From Corynebacterium uterequi (GTDB taxonomy: Bacteria > Actinomycetota > Actinomycetes > Mycobacteriales > Mycobacteriaceae): a DNA stretch of 64,000 bases. This document shows, piece by piece, positions 53,037-62,564 of the stretch. The notes beneath the pieces were generated by a model. That model was given only the letters and a program-made list of their open reading frames with translations. It made no database searches and had not been told where the DNA came from. The position numbers and the translations under genes are program-made. Each line of letters opens with the position of its first letter. The first letter of the stretch is position 1. The stretch lies in NCBI RefSeq assembly GCF_001021065.1, contig NZ_CP011546.1:744001-808000 (forward strand), written 5' to 3'.

Positions 53037-55106
53037 ATGAGTGACCCTCACTCCTCGTCCGCAACCGGGCAGGAGCCGCAACGGCCCCACGCCCGTTCGA
53101 AAAACGAAAAGGAAGAGCTGGGGCTCGACCCGGCCGCGGCGTCGCTTACCGATGACGACACCTTAGTGCTGCGCCGGCATCATCGGCCCTACACCGCCGA
53201 GCGGCTACGCAAGGTGGTCACCGGGCAGCGCTCCATCCACCCGGGCCTGGTGCCCGGCATCAGCGTCGACGACACCGATCGCGAATACCGCACCAATAAG
53301 CCCGTTTTCGCCATCGCGCTCGGCCTGAGCCTCGCCGTCATTATCTGGGCGTTTATCAACCCCACCCAGGTGAATTCGGTGGGCATCGGCCTGCAAACCT
53401 GGGTAGTGAGCAATCTTGGCTGGCTCTTCACGGTCACCATCGTGGGCCTGGCTGTCTTCATGCTCGTCATCGGCTACGGGCCGACCGGCCGTATCCGGCT
53501 GGGCGCAGATGACTCCGAACCGGAATTCTCGACGGGCACGTGGATCTCCATGCTCTTCGCCGCCGGCCTAGGCATCGGCTTGATCTTCTATGGCCCCATG
53601 GAGCCGCTCATCCACTTCCGCACCATCCCGCCGGCCTACCAGGGCATCGAGGCGGGGTCGACGGACGCGTTGGGCGCCGCGGTGGCCCAGGCGATTCTTC
53701 ACCAGGCGTCCTTCCCGTGGGTGATCTATTCCTTCGTCGGTGGCGCCATCGCCTACTCCGCCTACCGGCGCGGCCGGCTGCCGCTGATCTCGGCAATCTT
53801 CGAGCCGGTGTTCCCCGACGCTCCCAACCACCCGGTGGGCCGCATCATTGACGTCTTCGCCGTGATCGTGACCTTGTTTGGTACCGCACTGTCTCTGGGC
53901 ATCGGCGCGCTCCAGGTGCGCACGGGAATGAGCCTGCTCACCGGCCAGCCGCTGGAGGGCAACGGCGCCGTCGCTGTCATCATCAGCGTGCTCACCGTCG
54001 TGTTCACCTTCTCCGCCGTGTCGGGCGTGAAGACGGGTATTCGCATCCTGAGCAACACCAACATGGGCCTCGTTATTTTCATGGCGCTATTCGTGGTGGC
54101 GTTTGGCCCGACGGTGTTCCTCTTGGACCTCGTTCCTACGTCGTTCATGACCTTCGTCAAGACCATTCCGGATTACTTCGCCGTGTCCCCCTCCCAGGGA
54201 CAGGAAGAGGCGGAGTTTGTCACGGCGTGGACGATTCTGTACTGGGCGTGGTGGACGTCCTGGTCCCCGTTCGTGGGCATGTTCATCGCCAAGATCTCCC
54301 AGGGGCGCAGCCTGCGCGAGTACGTCACCGCCACCATCTTCGCCCCGGCGCTGATCTCTGCGCTGTGGTACATCTTCTTCGGCGGCACCGCGATGTGGAT
54401 GGATCTTAAGGACAAGGCCATCGAGATCGTCGGCTCCGGCGAGAACGTCATGTTTGACCTGTTCGCGAACATGCCGTTGTCCCTCGTCATGCAGACGGTG
54501 ACGCTGCTGGCGATCATCATTTTCTTCACCACGGCGGGCGACTCCACCACGAACGTGCTGGGTTCCATGTCGCAAAACGGCCGCGCCGTGCCCTCCAACT
54601 CGGTCACGATTATTTGGGGCGCCACCCTGGGTCTGCTCGCACTGTCCCTGCTCATCGCCGGCGGCCAGGACGCACTTTCGGGCCTGCAGGCCATCACCGT
54701 CTCCGGCTCGGTGCCCTTCGTCCTCATTATCTGGGGCATCGCCTATTGCTGGGGCCGGGAGCTGAAGAACGACCCAGTGCTCATCCGACGCACCTACGCG
54801 CGGGAGGCCATTCGCAAGGGCGTGATCCGCGGCATCGACGAACACGGGGACGACTTTGTCTTCGGCGTCGACCGCGTGCGCGGCTACCAGGGCGCCGGAG
54901 CGGACTTCGACTCCGAAGATCAGAGCCTCACGGATTGGTACACCGAGCACTCGACCGCGACTGTCGTCGAACGCCGGGAGCTGGCCCACGCAGAAAGCGA
55001 ACTTAAGTCCTCGGAGGACGCGGGAGTCGAGGAGTCGCTGCGGCAGGACCGGGGTAGCGTAGGGGAGGCCGGCTTGGCCGGAAACGCTGAGACAACAGAG
55101 AAGTAA
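53037..55106 (+). CDS. BCCT-family betaine/compatible-solute carrier
   Basis: 689-residue sodium-coupled carrier for betaine, proline, ectoine or carnitine-type solutes. A long hydrophilic N-terminus (1-88) precedes about twelve membrane helices. The BCCT landmarks are GLGIGLIFYGPMEP (glycine-rich helix) and WTILYWAWWTSWSPFVGMFIAKISQGRS with the Trp box. The cytosolic tail after about 590 is long, acidic and lacks the Arg-rich BetP osmosensor cluster, so EctP/LcoP-like properties may apply. GGGAAGGA lies 9 nt before the ATG. Regulation by osmolarity is expected but not visible. Confidence 0.91.
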   Translation: MSDPHSSSATGQEPQRPHARSKNEKEELGLDPAAASLTDDDTLVLRRHHRPYTAERLRKVVTGQRSIHPGLVPGISVDDTDREYRTNKPVFAIALGLSLAVIIWAFINPTQVNSVGIGLQTWVVSNLGWLFTVTIVGLAVFMLVIGYGPTGRIRLGADDSEPEFSTGTWISMLFAAGLGIGLIFYGPMEPLIHFRTIPPAYQGIEAGSTDALGAAVAQAILHQASFPWVIYSFVGGAIAYSAYRRGRLPLISAIFEPVFPDAPNHPVGRIIDVFAVIVTLFGTALSLGIGALQVRTGMSLLTGQPLEGNGAVAVIISVLTVVFTFSAVSGVKTGIRILSNTNMGLVIFMALFVVAFGPTVFLLDLVPTSFMTFVKTIPDYFAVSPSQGQEEAEFVTAWTILYWAWWTSWSPFVGMFIAKISQGRSLREYVTATIFAPALISALWYIFFGGTAMWMDLKDKAIEIVGSGENVMFDLFANMPLSLVMQTVTLLAIIIFFTTAGDSTTNVLGSMSQNGRAVPSNSVTIIWGATLGLLALSLLIAGGQDALSGLQAITVSGSVPFVLIIWGIAYCWGRELKNDPVLIRRTYAREAIRKGVIRGIDEHGDDFVFGVDRVRGYQGAGADFDSEDQSLTDWYTEHSTATVVERRELAHAESELKSSEDAGVEESLRQDRGSVGEAGLAGNAETTEK

Positions 55107-55137
55107 CGACGCCTTCACGCAAAGGACCGGTTTCGCG

Positions 55138-55656
55138 ATGACCCACATCCTCTACGCCTCCGCCTACGGCTCTTCCCGGATGTATGCCGAGGAGCTGGCG
55201 CGACGGTTGAATACGACCGCGGTCGCTATGACTGAGGTGGCACCCGAGGATTTGGCTGGGTCAGACCCGGTCATCACCGTGTCCTACACCCACGGCCCGT
55301 CGTTGCCGGCAGCGTCGTTTTTCACTCAGCATCACCTGCCTCAGCGACCGCTCGCCGCGTGTGCCGTGGGCATGTCGCTGGTGTCCGCGGCGCGCGAACG
55401 CGACCAGATGAAATCCATGCTGGGGGAGCAGGCGGCGAACGTCGAGCGCTTCTATCTGCCCGGGCGGCTGGCCTATTCCGAGATTTCGCCCGCTCACCGC
55501 AAGGTGATGTTCGGCGTCGTTAACGCGCTCAAGCTCAAACCGCGCAAGTCAGACAATGACCGCAACCTGATCCAGGATTATGGACAGGATGTCGACCGCA
55601 TCGATTTCGCGGAGCTCGACCCCGTCGTCGCGTGGGCGCGCGCCCACGGCGCCTAG
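55138..55656 (+). CDS. Flavodoxin-domain protein
   Basis: 172-residue flavodoxin-fold protein similar to HemG-type protoporphyrinogen oxidase-like flavodoxins. The FMN phosphate loop is HILYASAYGSSRMYAEELAR (residues 3-22), then ITVSYTHGPSLPAASFF and ACAVGMSLVSAARERDQMK, where the RDQM region follows the family. C-terminal LDPVVAWARAHG. It follows the BCCT gene by 31 bp. Redox partner unknown. Confidence 0.85.
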   Translation: MTHILYASAYGSSRMYAEELARRLNTTAVAMTEVAPEDLAGSDPVITVSYTHGPSLPAASFFTQHHLPQRPLAACAVGMSLVSAARERDQMKSMLGEQAANVERFYLPGRLAYSEISPAHRKVMFGVVNALKLKPRKSDNDRNLIQDYGQDVDRIDFAELDPVVAWARAHGA

Positions 55657-55677
55657 CCACAGTGAGGCAGGCCCGGG

Positions 55678-56604
55678 TTAGAGCTTGCGCATCCGCACGC
55701 CCTCGACGAGATGGTCCTCGCCCTTGCGGAGCACGAGGGAGGCCCGGACCTTGGTGGGAAGGATGTTTTCGACCAGGTTGGGGAGGTTGATGGACTGCCA
55801 CACCTCCCGGGCGGTGGCCTCGGCCTCCTCATCTTTCAGGTTCGCGTAGTGGGCGAAGTGCGCGCCGGGCCGGCGGAAGGCGGTGGAGCGCAGCTTGAGG
55901 AAGCGCTCGATGTACCACTTTTCGATGTGGTCGATGTGGGCGTCGACGTAGATAGAGAAGTCGAAGAGGTCGCTGACCATGAGCGTCGGCCCAGTCTGGA
56001 GCACATTGAGGCCCTCGACAATGAGGATGTCCGGGCTGCGTACCACGTGCCGCTCGTCGGGCACGATGTCGTAGGAGATATGGGAGTACACCGGCGCGGT
56101 GACCTCCGGCCGGCCGGACTTGACGTCGGTGACGAAGCGCAGCAGGGCCCGCCGGTCGTAGGATTCGGGGAATCCTTTGCGGTTGAGCAGCTGGCGGCGG
56201 TTGAGTTCCGCGGTGGGGTAAAGGAAGCCGTCGGTGGTGATGAGATCTACCCGAGGGTGAGAATCCCACCGTTGGAGCAGCACCTGAAGGAGTCGAGCGG
56301 TGGTGGATTTTCCTACCGCCACCGACCCGGCGATGCCGATGATGAAGGGTACGTGGCCGGGATCTTCGTCGAGGAAGGTCTCCGTGGCTTCGATGAGTTT
56401 CTGCCGGGCGGATACCCGGAGGTGAATGAGCCTGGAGAGAGTGAGATAAATGTCGGACACCTCGGCGAGATCGACGTTTTCGCCGACGCCGCGCAGCGCC
56501 ACCACTTCTTCCTCGGTGAGCACCTGGGGCATGGAGGAACGAAGCCCCTGCCACTCCGCTCGGGTGAAGGCCACGTACGGGGTCGAGTCTCTGGAGCGCG
56601 CCAT
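55678..56604 (-). CDS. coaA: Pantothenate kinase (type I)
   Basis: 308-residue CoaA that phosphorylates pantothenate, the first step of coenzyme A synthesis. Walker A is [18 protein letters not shown], followed by [52 protein letters not shown] and [20 protein letters not shown]. Start ATG 56604 (ATG 56613 also possible), with TATATT about 30 bp upstream as the likely -10. Divergent from glyA, an arrangement also seen in C. glutamicum. Confidence 0.95.
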   Translation of the reverse strand: MARSRDSTPYVAFTRAEWQGLRSSMPQVLTEEEVVALRGVGENVDLAEVSDIYLTLSRLIHLRVSARQKLIEATETFLDEDPGHVPFIIGIAGSVAVGKSTTARLLQVLLQRWDSHPRVDLITTDGFLYPTAELNRRQLLNRKGFPESYDRRALLRFVTDVKSGRPEVTAPVYSHISYDIVPDERHVVRSPDILIVEGLNVLQTGPTLMVSDLFDFSIYVDAHIDHIEKWYIERFLKLRSTAFRRPGAHFAHYANLKDEEAEATAREVWQSINLPNLVENILPTKVRASLVLRKGEDHLVEGVRMRKL

Positions 56605-56724
56605 GGCCACCATTGTGACACCGAAGGGGGCAATCAATATAACGGGGGCTGTGGGGACCCAAAAACCCTGTACTATCGTGGTGTTGTTATCGCCATCACA
56701 CACTGAAAAGGGGTGCCCCAGACC

Positions 56725-58026
56725 ATGACCGCAGCCGATGCACAGAACTTACTCAACCTGCCGTTGGCGGATGTGGATCCGGACGTCGCCGAGGCCATTG
56801 CCGCGGAGCTGCACCGTCAGCGCACGACCCTGGAAATGATCGCCTCCGAGAACTTCGTTCCTCGCGCCGTGCTCCAAGCACAGGGGTCGGTGCTGACCAA
56901 CAAGTACGCCGAAGGCTACCCGGGGCGCCGCTACTACGGCGGGTGTGAGCACGTCGACGTCGTGGAGAACCTGGCCATTGAGCGCGCTAAGGCGCTGTTC
57001 GGGGCCGAGTTCGTCAACGTCCAGCCGCACTCCGGTGCTCAGGCCAACGCTGCGGTCCTGCACGCGCTCATCAAGCCGGGCGACAAGATTATGGGCCTGT
57101 CCCTGGCCCACGGCGGTCACCTCACCCACGGCATGAAGATCAACTTCTCCGGCCGGCTGTACGACGTGGTGGCTTACGAGGTGGACCCGGTGACGATGCG
57201 CATCGACATGGACCAGGTCCGCGAGATCGCGTTGCGCGAGCAGCCGAAGGTCATCATCGCCGGCTGGTCGGCCTACCCGCGCACCCTCGATTTCGCGGCG
57301 TTCAGGTCCATCGCCGACGAGGTGGGGGCCTACCTGTGGGTGGACATGGCGCACTTCGCGGGTCTGGTGGCTACGGGGTTGCACCCTTCGCCCATCCCGT
57401 TCGCCGACGTGGTGACCACCACCATTCACAAGACCATCGGCGGGCCGCGTTCCGGAATGATCTTCGCCAAGGAGGAGTACGCGAAGAAGCTCAACTCGGC
57501 TGTCTTCCCGGGCCAGCAAGGCGGGCCGCTCATGCACGTCATCGCGGCCAAGGCCGTGGCCTTGAAGATCGCGGCTAGCGAGGCCTTCAAGGAGCGTCAG
57601 CAGCGGGTCCTGGAGGGCGCGCAGATCCTCGCCGAGCGTTTGGTAGCCGAGGACACCCGCGCCGCCGGCGTCGACGTGCTCACTGGCGGTACCGATGTTC
57701 ACCTGGTCCTGGCTGATCTGCGCAACTCGGAGATGGACGGCCAGCAGGCTGAGGATTTGCTGCACTCCGTGGGGATTACCGTCAACCGCAACGCGGTTCC
57801 CAACGATCCGCGTCCGCCGGCCGTGTCCTCCGGCCTGCGCATCGGCACGCCGGCGCTGGCCACCCGCGGCTTCGACGCGGCGGCGTTTACCGAGGTATCG
57901 GACATCATCGGCACCGCCCTGGCGGCGGGCAGCGCGGCTAACGTCGCTGAGCTGCGCGCCCGCGTCGAGGCGCTGGCGGAGCGTTTCCCCCTCTACACCG
58001 GTTTGGAGGAGTGGAAGCTGGCGTAG
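56725..58026 (+). CDS. glyA: Serine hydroxymethyltransferase
   Basis: 433-residue PLP enzyme converting serine and tetrahydrofolate to glycine and methylene-[56 protein letters not shown], the Schiff-base Lys in [13 protein letters not shown] (near 236) and [18 protein letters not shown] are intact. The ATG at 56725 has AAAAGGGG upstream; GTG 56713 is also in frame. TACTAT near 56672 may be its -10. Confidence 0.97.
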   Translation: MTAADAQNLLNLPLADVDPDVAEAIAAELHRQRTTLEMIASENFVPRAVLQAQGSVLTNKYAEGYPGRRYYGGCEHVDVVENLAIERAKALFGAEFVNVQPHSGAQANAAVLHALIKPGDKIMGLSLAHGGHLTHGMKINFSGRLYDVVAYEVDPVTMRIDMDQVREIALREQPKVIIAGWSAYPRTLDFAAFRSIADEVGAYLWVDMAHFAGLVATGLHPSPIPFADVVTTTIHKTIGGPRSGMIFAKEEYAKKLNSAVFPGQQGGPLMHVIAAKAVALKIAASEAFKERQQRVLEGAQILAERLVAEDTRAAGVDVLTGGTDVHLVLADLRNSEMDGQQAEDLLHSVGITVNRNAVPNDPRPPAVSSGLRIGTPALATRGFDAAAFTEVSDIIGTALAAGSAANVAELRARVEALAERFPLYTGLEEWKLA

Positions 58027-58077
58027 GCGCCACCGTGTAGACTCGGAAACTTCACCCTTGCAGAAAGGATCGTTGAA

Positions 58078-59295
58078 GTGAGTGTGAAATCTGAGTCTAT
58101 TTTCTGGCACGTCTATCCGCTCTCCGCGTGCGGCGCGCAGATCCACGGGGAGCACGACCCGGCCGACCGCTTGCGCGCCATGCTGCCGTGGGTCGAGGAG
58201 GCGGCGGAGCTCGGCTGTTCGGCGTTGCTGCTCGCCCCGATTTTCCAATCGACGGCTCACGGCTATGACACGCTCGATCACTTCCGCATCGACGACCGTC
58301 TCGGTGGAGCGGATCCGGCTGAGGCGGACGCCGTCTTCGGCGAGCTCGTAGAGGCCTGTCGCGAGCGCGGCCTCGATATCTGGCTGGATGGCGTGTTTAA
58401 CCATGTGGGCGTTCAGCATCCCTTGGTTGAGGAGGGGTCACCGCTCATCGCCCGCGACGATGAAGGCCAGCCGCTCGGTTGGGAAGGCGACGGCACGCTG
58501 GCGTTGCTCGATCATTCCCGCCCGGAGACGGAAGACCTGGTCGTGGACGTCATGTGCCACTGGCTGGAACGCGGGATCACCGGGTGGCGTCTCGACGTCG
58601 CGTACGCCGTGCCCTCGGAGTTCTGGTCCCGGGTGGTCACCCGGGTGCGTGAGCGTTTCCCCGAGGCCGGCTTCCTCGGCGAGATGATCCACGGAGACTA
58701 CGTCGAGGCTGCCGCGGCCGGGCAGTTGGACACGATGACCCAGTACGAGGTGTGGAAGGCCGTGTGGTCCTCCCTGCAGAATGAGAATTTCTGGGAGCTT
58801 GACCACGCGCTGGGCCGCCATGCAGAGTTCCAGGCGCGGATGTACGAGCACGGCAAGCCGGGCCTGCAGACCTTCATCGGCAACCACGACGTGGAGCGCG
58901 TGTGCAGCCTCGTCGGTGCGGAGAAGGCCGGCCTGGCCGCGGTCGCGCTGCTCACCCTGCCGGGCATCCCGAGCATCTACTACGGTGACGAGCGGGGAGC
59001 CGAGGGACGTAAGGGCGAGGGCGTCGACGCCGACGCCGCCCTGCGGCCGAGCTTCGACGAGCTGCCCGAACCGGGCGAGTTGACGCAGCTCTACCGCCGG
59101 CTTATCGGGCTGCGCGGCGAGCACGGCTGGATCGCCGAGGGCGACCTGGAGGTCGTCGAGAAGTCCGACGAGGCGATCGCCTACGTGGTGCGCGCCCGCG
59201 GGGAGCAGGCCCACGAGCTGGCGGTGAACCTATCCGTGGCCGACGGCTCCCACGCCGCTATTCACATCGACGGCGCTGAGGCGCTGGTCTTCTAG
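58078..59295 (+). CDS. GH13 alpha-amylase-family glycosidase
   Basis: 405-residue intracellular GH13 enzyme with the four conserved regions: WLDGVFNHVG, GWRLDVAYA (nucleophile Asp), GEMIHGDYV (acid Glu) and IGNHDVERV (third Asp). It lacks an N-terminal carbohydrate module and is shorter than most maltogenic amylases, so it may be a maltodextrin-acting or transglycosylating enzyme; specificity cannot be told. AGAAAGGA lies 8 nt before the GTG. Follows glyA by 51 bp; its stop interlocks with the GNAT gene. Confidence 0.88.
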   Translation: MSVKSESIFWHVYPLSACGAQIHGEHDPADRLRAMLPWVEEAAELGCSALLLAPIFQSTAHGYDTLDHFRIDDRLGGADPAEADAVFGELVEACRERGLDIWLDGVFNHVGVQHPLVEEGSPLIARDDEGQPLGWEGDGTLALLDHSRPETEDLVVDVMCHWLERGITGWRLDVAYAVPSEFWSRVVTRVRERFPEAGFLGEMIHGDYVEAAAAGQLDTMTQYEVWKAVWSSLQNENFWELDHALGRHAEFQARMYEHGKPGLQTFIGNHDVERVCSLVGAEKAGLAAVALLTLPGIPSIYYGDERGAEGRKGEGVDADAALRPSFDELPEPGELTQLYRRLIGLRGEHGWIAEGDLEVVEKSDEAIAYVVRARGEQAHELAVNLSVADGSHAAIHIDGAEALVF

Positions 59296-59912
59296 TCGCC
59301 CAGGCGCCTTCCGGGGCGCGGCCGGAACTTGTGTGTTCTCCGGAGCGCCCGGCGCTGGCGCGCTCCTCGCAGCGCGTCGAGGGGGCCGCGCAGCCGCGGG
59401 CCGGCATTGTCCGGGGCCAGCACCTTTTCGAAGGCGAGCGCCCCGATGCTTTCGGGGTCAACGGTGGTGTCGAACAGTGGCGTGTACCCGAGGCTGCGGT
59501 AGAGTGCGACGGCCTCCGGCTGGCGGGGCCCGGTGCTCAGGTAGGCGTTGCGGTATCCGCGCTCGATGATGGCTTCCTCTAACGCTGCCATGATCCGGCG
59601 GGAGAGTCCCTGCCGGCGGTGCTGTGAGGAGGTCCATACGCGCTTGATTTCCGCGGTGGTGGGGTCCAGGTACATGAAAGCACCGCCGGCGATGGCGCGG
59701 CCGTCTCGGACGATGAGCACAAGCTCCCCGTAGGGAGGGGTGAATAGCAGCGGGGGGTAGAGCTCAAGCTCCGGAGGGGTATTGGCCGGCTGGTCGAAGC
59801 CGCCGTAGTCGGCGTAGCGGGCGGCATAGAAGTCGGAGAGTTCTGTTACCAGCGGGGCGGCAAGAGGGGAATCGAGCCGGGCGCGAACGAGGCGGTCGTG
59901 GACATCGGACAT
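59292..59912 (-). CDS. GNAT-family N-acetyltransferase
   Basis: 206-residue single GNAT domain. The acetyl-CoA site RRQGLSRRIMAALEEAI and following YLSTGPRQPEAVALYRSLGY are typical, and the early part has FMYLDPTTAEIKRVWTS. An Arg-rich C-terminal tail (about 180-206) extends beyond the fold. TACGCT ends 8 nt before the ATG (leaderless). Substrate unknown. Confidence 0.88.
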   Translation of the reverse strand: MSDVHDRLVRARLDSPLAAPLVTELSDFYAARYADYGGFDQPANTPPELELYPPLLFTPPYGELVLIVRDGRAIAGGAFMYLDPTTAEIKRVWTSSQHRRQGLSRRIMAALEEAIIERGYRNAYLSTGPRQPEAVALYRSLGYTPLFDTTVDPESIGALAFEKVLAPDNAGPRLRGPLDALRGARQRRALRRTHKFRPRPGRRLGD

Positions 59913-59948
59913 GGTGTCTCAGCGTACCCCGCGATTGGGGGAGCGGCG

Positions 59949-59978
59949 TTGCTCGGGGTTTTGGGCGCTGGTTATACT
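59949..59978 (+). promoter_or_regulatory. Promoter of the rbs operon
   Basis: TTGCTC (59949-59954), an 18-bp spacer and TATACT (59973-59978). The expected start near 59985 lies just upstream of the operator palindrome. Confidence 0.65.
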
Positions 59979-59990
59979 CTCTCGCATCAT

Positions 59991-60008
59991 CGTGCAAACG
60001 TTTGCACG
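59991..60008. promoter_or_regulatory. LacI-family operator of the rbs operon
   Basis: CGTGCAAACGTTTGCACG, a perfect 18-bp palindrome with the central CG typical of LacI/GalR operators. It sits at about +6 to +24 relative to the predicted start, so binding by the adjacent RbsR-like protein should block transcription. Confidence 0.8.
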
Positions 60009-60041
60009 CAGGAGTGAAGGGCCCGAAAGGAGAGTGACGCG

Positions 60042-61049
60042 GTGGCGCACCAACCCCATTCCCGGTCCCGAGTCACCCTCAAAGACGTAGCCCGGGAGGC
60101 GGGAGTGTCCGTATCCACCGCGTCACGGGCGCTGGCCGGAAACCCCGTCATCACGGCGTCGACGCGCGAGCACGTCGTCGCCACCGCCGGCACGCTCGGG
60201 TACCGCCCCAACGCCCAAGCCCGCGCGCTCAAAGGTGCCCGGACGAACACCCTCGGGGTCATCGTGCCGACGCTGGCCAATCACTACTTCGCCACGATGG
60301 TCACCGCCATCGAACACGCCGCCTCTCAGCAACGCCAACTCACCATCGTCGTCAGTAACCGGGAGGATCCCGCCGAGCTCGCCAACGCCCTGGAGATCCT
60401 GCGTTCCCAACGCGTCGACGGCATCATTTGCGTGCCTCACGAAGGCGCCCGCGCCGCCATCGAAGAGGCAGCTGACACCCCCATGGTGCTCATCGACCGG
60501 GAGGTGGATGCCGCGATACCCACCATCGTCTCGGAGGCGGCGGCCGCTATCGACGAGGCCGTCGGCGCCCTCGCCCCCCACGGGCGCCTCGGTTACGTGG
60601 CCGGCCCGGCCTCCACGTCCACGGGGCGTCGTCGAACCGCAGCCTTCCACGAGGCCTGCCGGCGCCGCGGGATCACCGACGCCGCCACCTATACCGGCGG
60701 ATATACCCGCGAATCTGGCCGCGCCGGAGCGGACGCCCTCCTTGATGCGGGAGCCACGGCCCTGCTCGCCGGCGACTCCATGATGACCATCGGCGCCCTC
60801 GACGCCTGCCACCGCCGCGGCGTAACACTCGGCGAGGACGTCCTGCTCGTGGGCTTCGACCGCCACCCGGTCTTTGAACTCCAACCGGTGCCCGTAGCGG
60901 TTATTGACCAGGACGTCGAGGCCATGGCCACCCGCGCGTGGGCGCTGCTCGACGCCCTCATTGACGGCCAGCCGCCACCTGCCGGTGTCATCCGAACACC
61001 GGCACTTCTTGTCCCCCGACCATCCATGAACCCCCTGATAAGGAGGTGA
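60042..61049 (+). CDS. rbsR: LacI-family repressor of the ribose operon
   Basis: 335-residue LacI/GalR regulator. The N-terminal helix-turn-helix (RVTLKDVAREAGVSVSTASRAL, near 8-29) and hinge (RPNAQARALKGARTNTLGV) are followed by a ribose-binding-protein-like domain. The GTG start is preceded by GGAGAG. It is first in the operon; the ATPase gene begins 5 bp after its stop. It likely releases the palindrome at 59991 on binding ribose or a phosphorylated derivative. Confidence 0.93.
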   Translation: MAHQPHSRSRVTLKDVAREAGVSVSTASRALAGNPVITASTREHVVATAGTLGYRPNAQARALKGARTNTLGVIVPTLANHYFATMVTAIEHAASQQRQLTIVVSNREDPAELANALEILRSQRVDGIICVPHEGARAAIEEAADTPMVLIDREVDAAIPTIVSEAAAAIDEAVGALAPHGRLGYVAGPASTSTGRRRTAAFHEACRRRGITDAATYTGGYTRESGRAGADALLDAGATALLAGDSMMTIGALDACHRRGVTLGEDVLLVGFDRHPVFELQPVPVAVIDQDVEAMATRAWALLDALIDGQPPPAGVIRTPALLVPRPSMNPLIRR

Positions 61050-61054
61050 CGCAC

Positions 61055-62563
61055 ATGACGGCCCCACTCATTGAACTCCGGCACGTGTCGAAGTCCTTCG
61101 GACCCGTCACCGTCATCGACGACGTGACCCTCGCCGTCCACCCCGGCACCGTCCATGCTCTCCTTGGCGAAAACGGCGCAGGAAAATCCACGCTCATCAA
61201 GATGATGGCTGGCGTGCATCAGCCTGATTCCGGCGACGTGCTCGTCGACGGCCAACCGGTGACGCTGGCCACCACGAAGGCCGCCGAGGCCTGCGGCATC
61301 GCCACCATCTACCAGGAACTCAACCTCGTGCCCACCCTGTCTGTAGCGGAGAACATCCTGCTCGGGCGCACTCCCCGGCGCGCCGGGCTCGTCAACCGCC
61401 GCGAGCTGAACCGCCAGGCCCGCCAGGCGCTGGATCGGGTGGGCCTCGACGTCGCCCTCGACCGCCCTGTCGGCGAGCTCGGCCTCGCCCAACAGCAACT
61501 AGTAGAGATCGCCAAGGCGCTGAGCCAGGACGCCCGCGTGCTCATCCTCGACGAACCCACCGCCACCCTCACCGCCCGGGAAGTTGACCAGCTCTTCACG
61601 GTCGTCGAGGAGCTCAAGGCGAAAGGCGTCGGAATGGTCTTCATCTCGCATCACCTCGATGAGATCTCCCGTATCGCCGATACCGTCTCCGTGCTGCGCG
61701 ACGGCGCCTTCGTCGCCGAAGTCCCGGCCAGCACCAGCGAGGATGAGTTCGTCCGGCTCATGGTGGGACGAGAGCTCACCGAGCAGTATCCCGCCCGCGA
61801 GGTCACCATCGGCGAACCGCTGCTCAGCGTTCGCGGACTGAGCTCCGACGCCCTCCAAGACGTCAGCTTCCAGGTGCGTGCCGGCGAAGTGGTGGGACTT
61901 GCCGGGTTGGTGGGCGCCGGGCGCACGGAGGTCATCCGCGCGCTCGCCGGGGCAGATTCGTACACGTCCGGGGAGGTGAGCGTCGGCGGGCAGGTGCTGC
62001 GTCCCGGCCGGATCGACGCCGCCATCGACGCCGGCATCGGCCACGTTCCCGAGGACCGGAAAAACCAAGGGCTTATCGTCGACGCCTCGGTGGGCAGCAA
62101 CATCGGCTTGGCGACGCTGCGGAGCACCGCGAAGGGGCCTCTGGCCGACCTTGCCGGGCAACGGAGACGCGCCACCGAGGTGGCCGAGCGCCTGCGGGTC
62201 CGCATGGCCGGGATCGATCAACCCATCCGCCACCTGTCGGGAGGCAACCAACAAAAGGCCGTCTTCGGGCGGTGGGTGCTGGCCGGATCCTCGGTCCTGC
62301 TGCTCGACGAGCCGACCCGCGGCGTCGACGTCGGCGCCAAGGTAGAGATCTATTCCATCATCAACGACGTGGTCGCTGCCGGCGGCGCGGTGCTCATGGC
62401 TTCCTCCGACCTACCTGAGGTCCTCGGAATGTCCGACCGCATCCTCGTCATGTCCGGCGGCACCATCGCCGGCGAACTTCCTCCCACCGCCACCCAGGAC
62501 GAGGTCATGGCGCTCGCCGTGAGCCACACCTCTACCGACGACCACAAAGGACACCGGAACTAA
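61055..62563 (+). CDS. rbsA: Ribose ABC transporter ATPase
   Basis: 502-residue duplicated sugar ABC ATPase. First half: Walker A LLGENGAGKSTLIK, signature region LGLAQQQLVEIAKAL, Walker B VLILDEPTATLT; second half: a degenerate A loop GLVGAGRTEVIRAL, LSGGNQQKAVFG and LLLDEPTRGVDVG. The weak second site is normal for RbsA-type proteins. ATG 61055 is chosen since AGGAGG lies 8 nt upstream; GTG 61046 overlaps the rbsR stop. Energises uptake with RbsC and RbsB. Confidence 0.95.
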   Translation: MTAPLIELRHVSKSFGPVTVIDDVTLAVHPGTVHALLGENGAGKSTLIKMMAGVHQPDSGDVLVDGQPVTLATTKAAEACGIATIYQELNLVPTLSVAENILLGRTPRRAGLVNRRELNRQARQALDRVGLDVALDRPVGELGLAQQQLVEIAKALSQDARVLILDEPTATLTAREVDQLFTVVEELKAKGVGMVFISHHLDEISRIADTVSVLRDGAFVAEVPASTSEDEFVRLMVGRELTEQYPAREVTIGEPLLSVRGLSSDALQDVSFQVRAGEVVGLAGLVGAGRTEVIRALAGADSYTSGEVSVGGQVLRPGRIDAAIDAGIGHVPEDRKNQGLIVDASVGSNIGLATLRSTAKGPLADLAGQRRRATEVAERLRVRMAGIDQPIRHLSGGNQQKAVFGRWVLAGSSVLLLDEPTRGVDVGAKVEIYSIINDVVAAGGAVLMASSDLPEVLGMSDRILVMSGGTIAGELPPTATQDEVMALAVSHTSTDDHKGHRN

Positions 62564-62564
62564 C

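Noticed and set aside
56749..58419. 556-codon minus-strand frame opposite glyA
   Set aside because: Antisense shadow of serine hydroxymethyltransferase.
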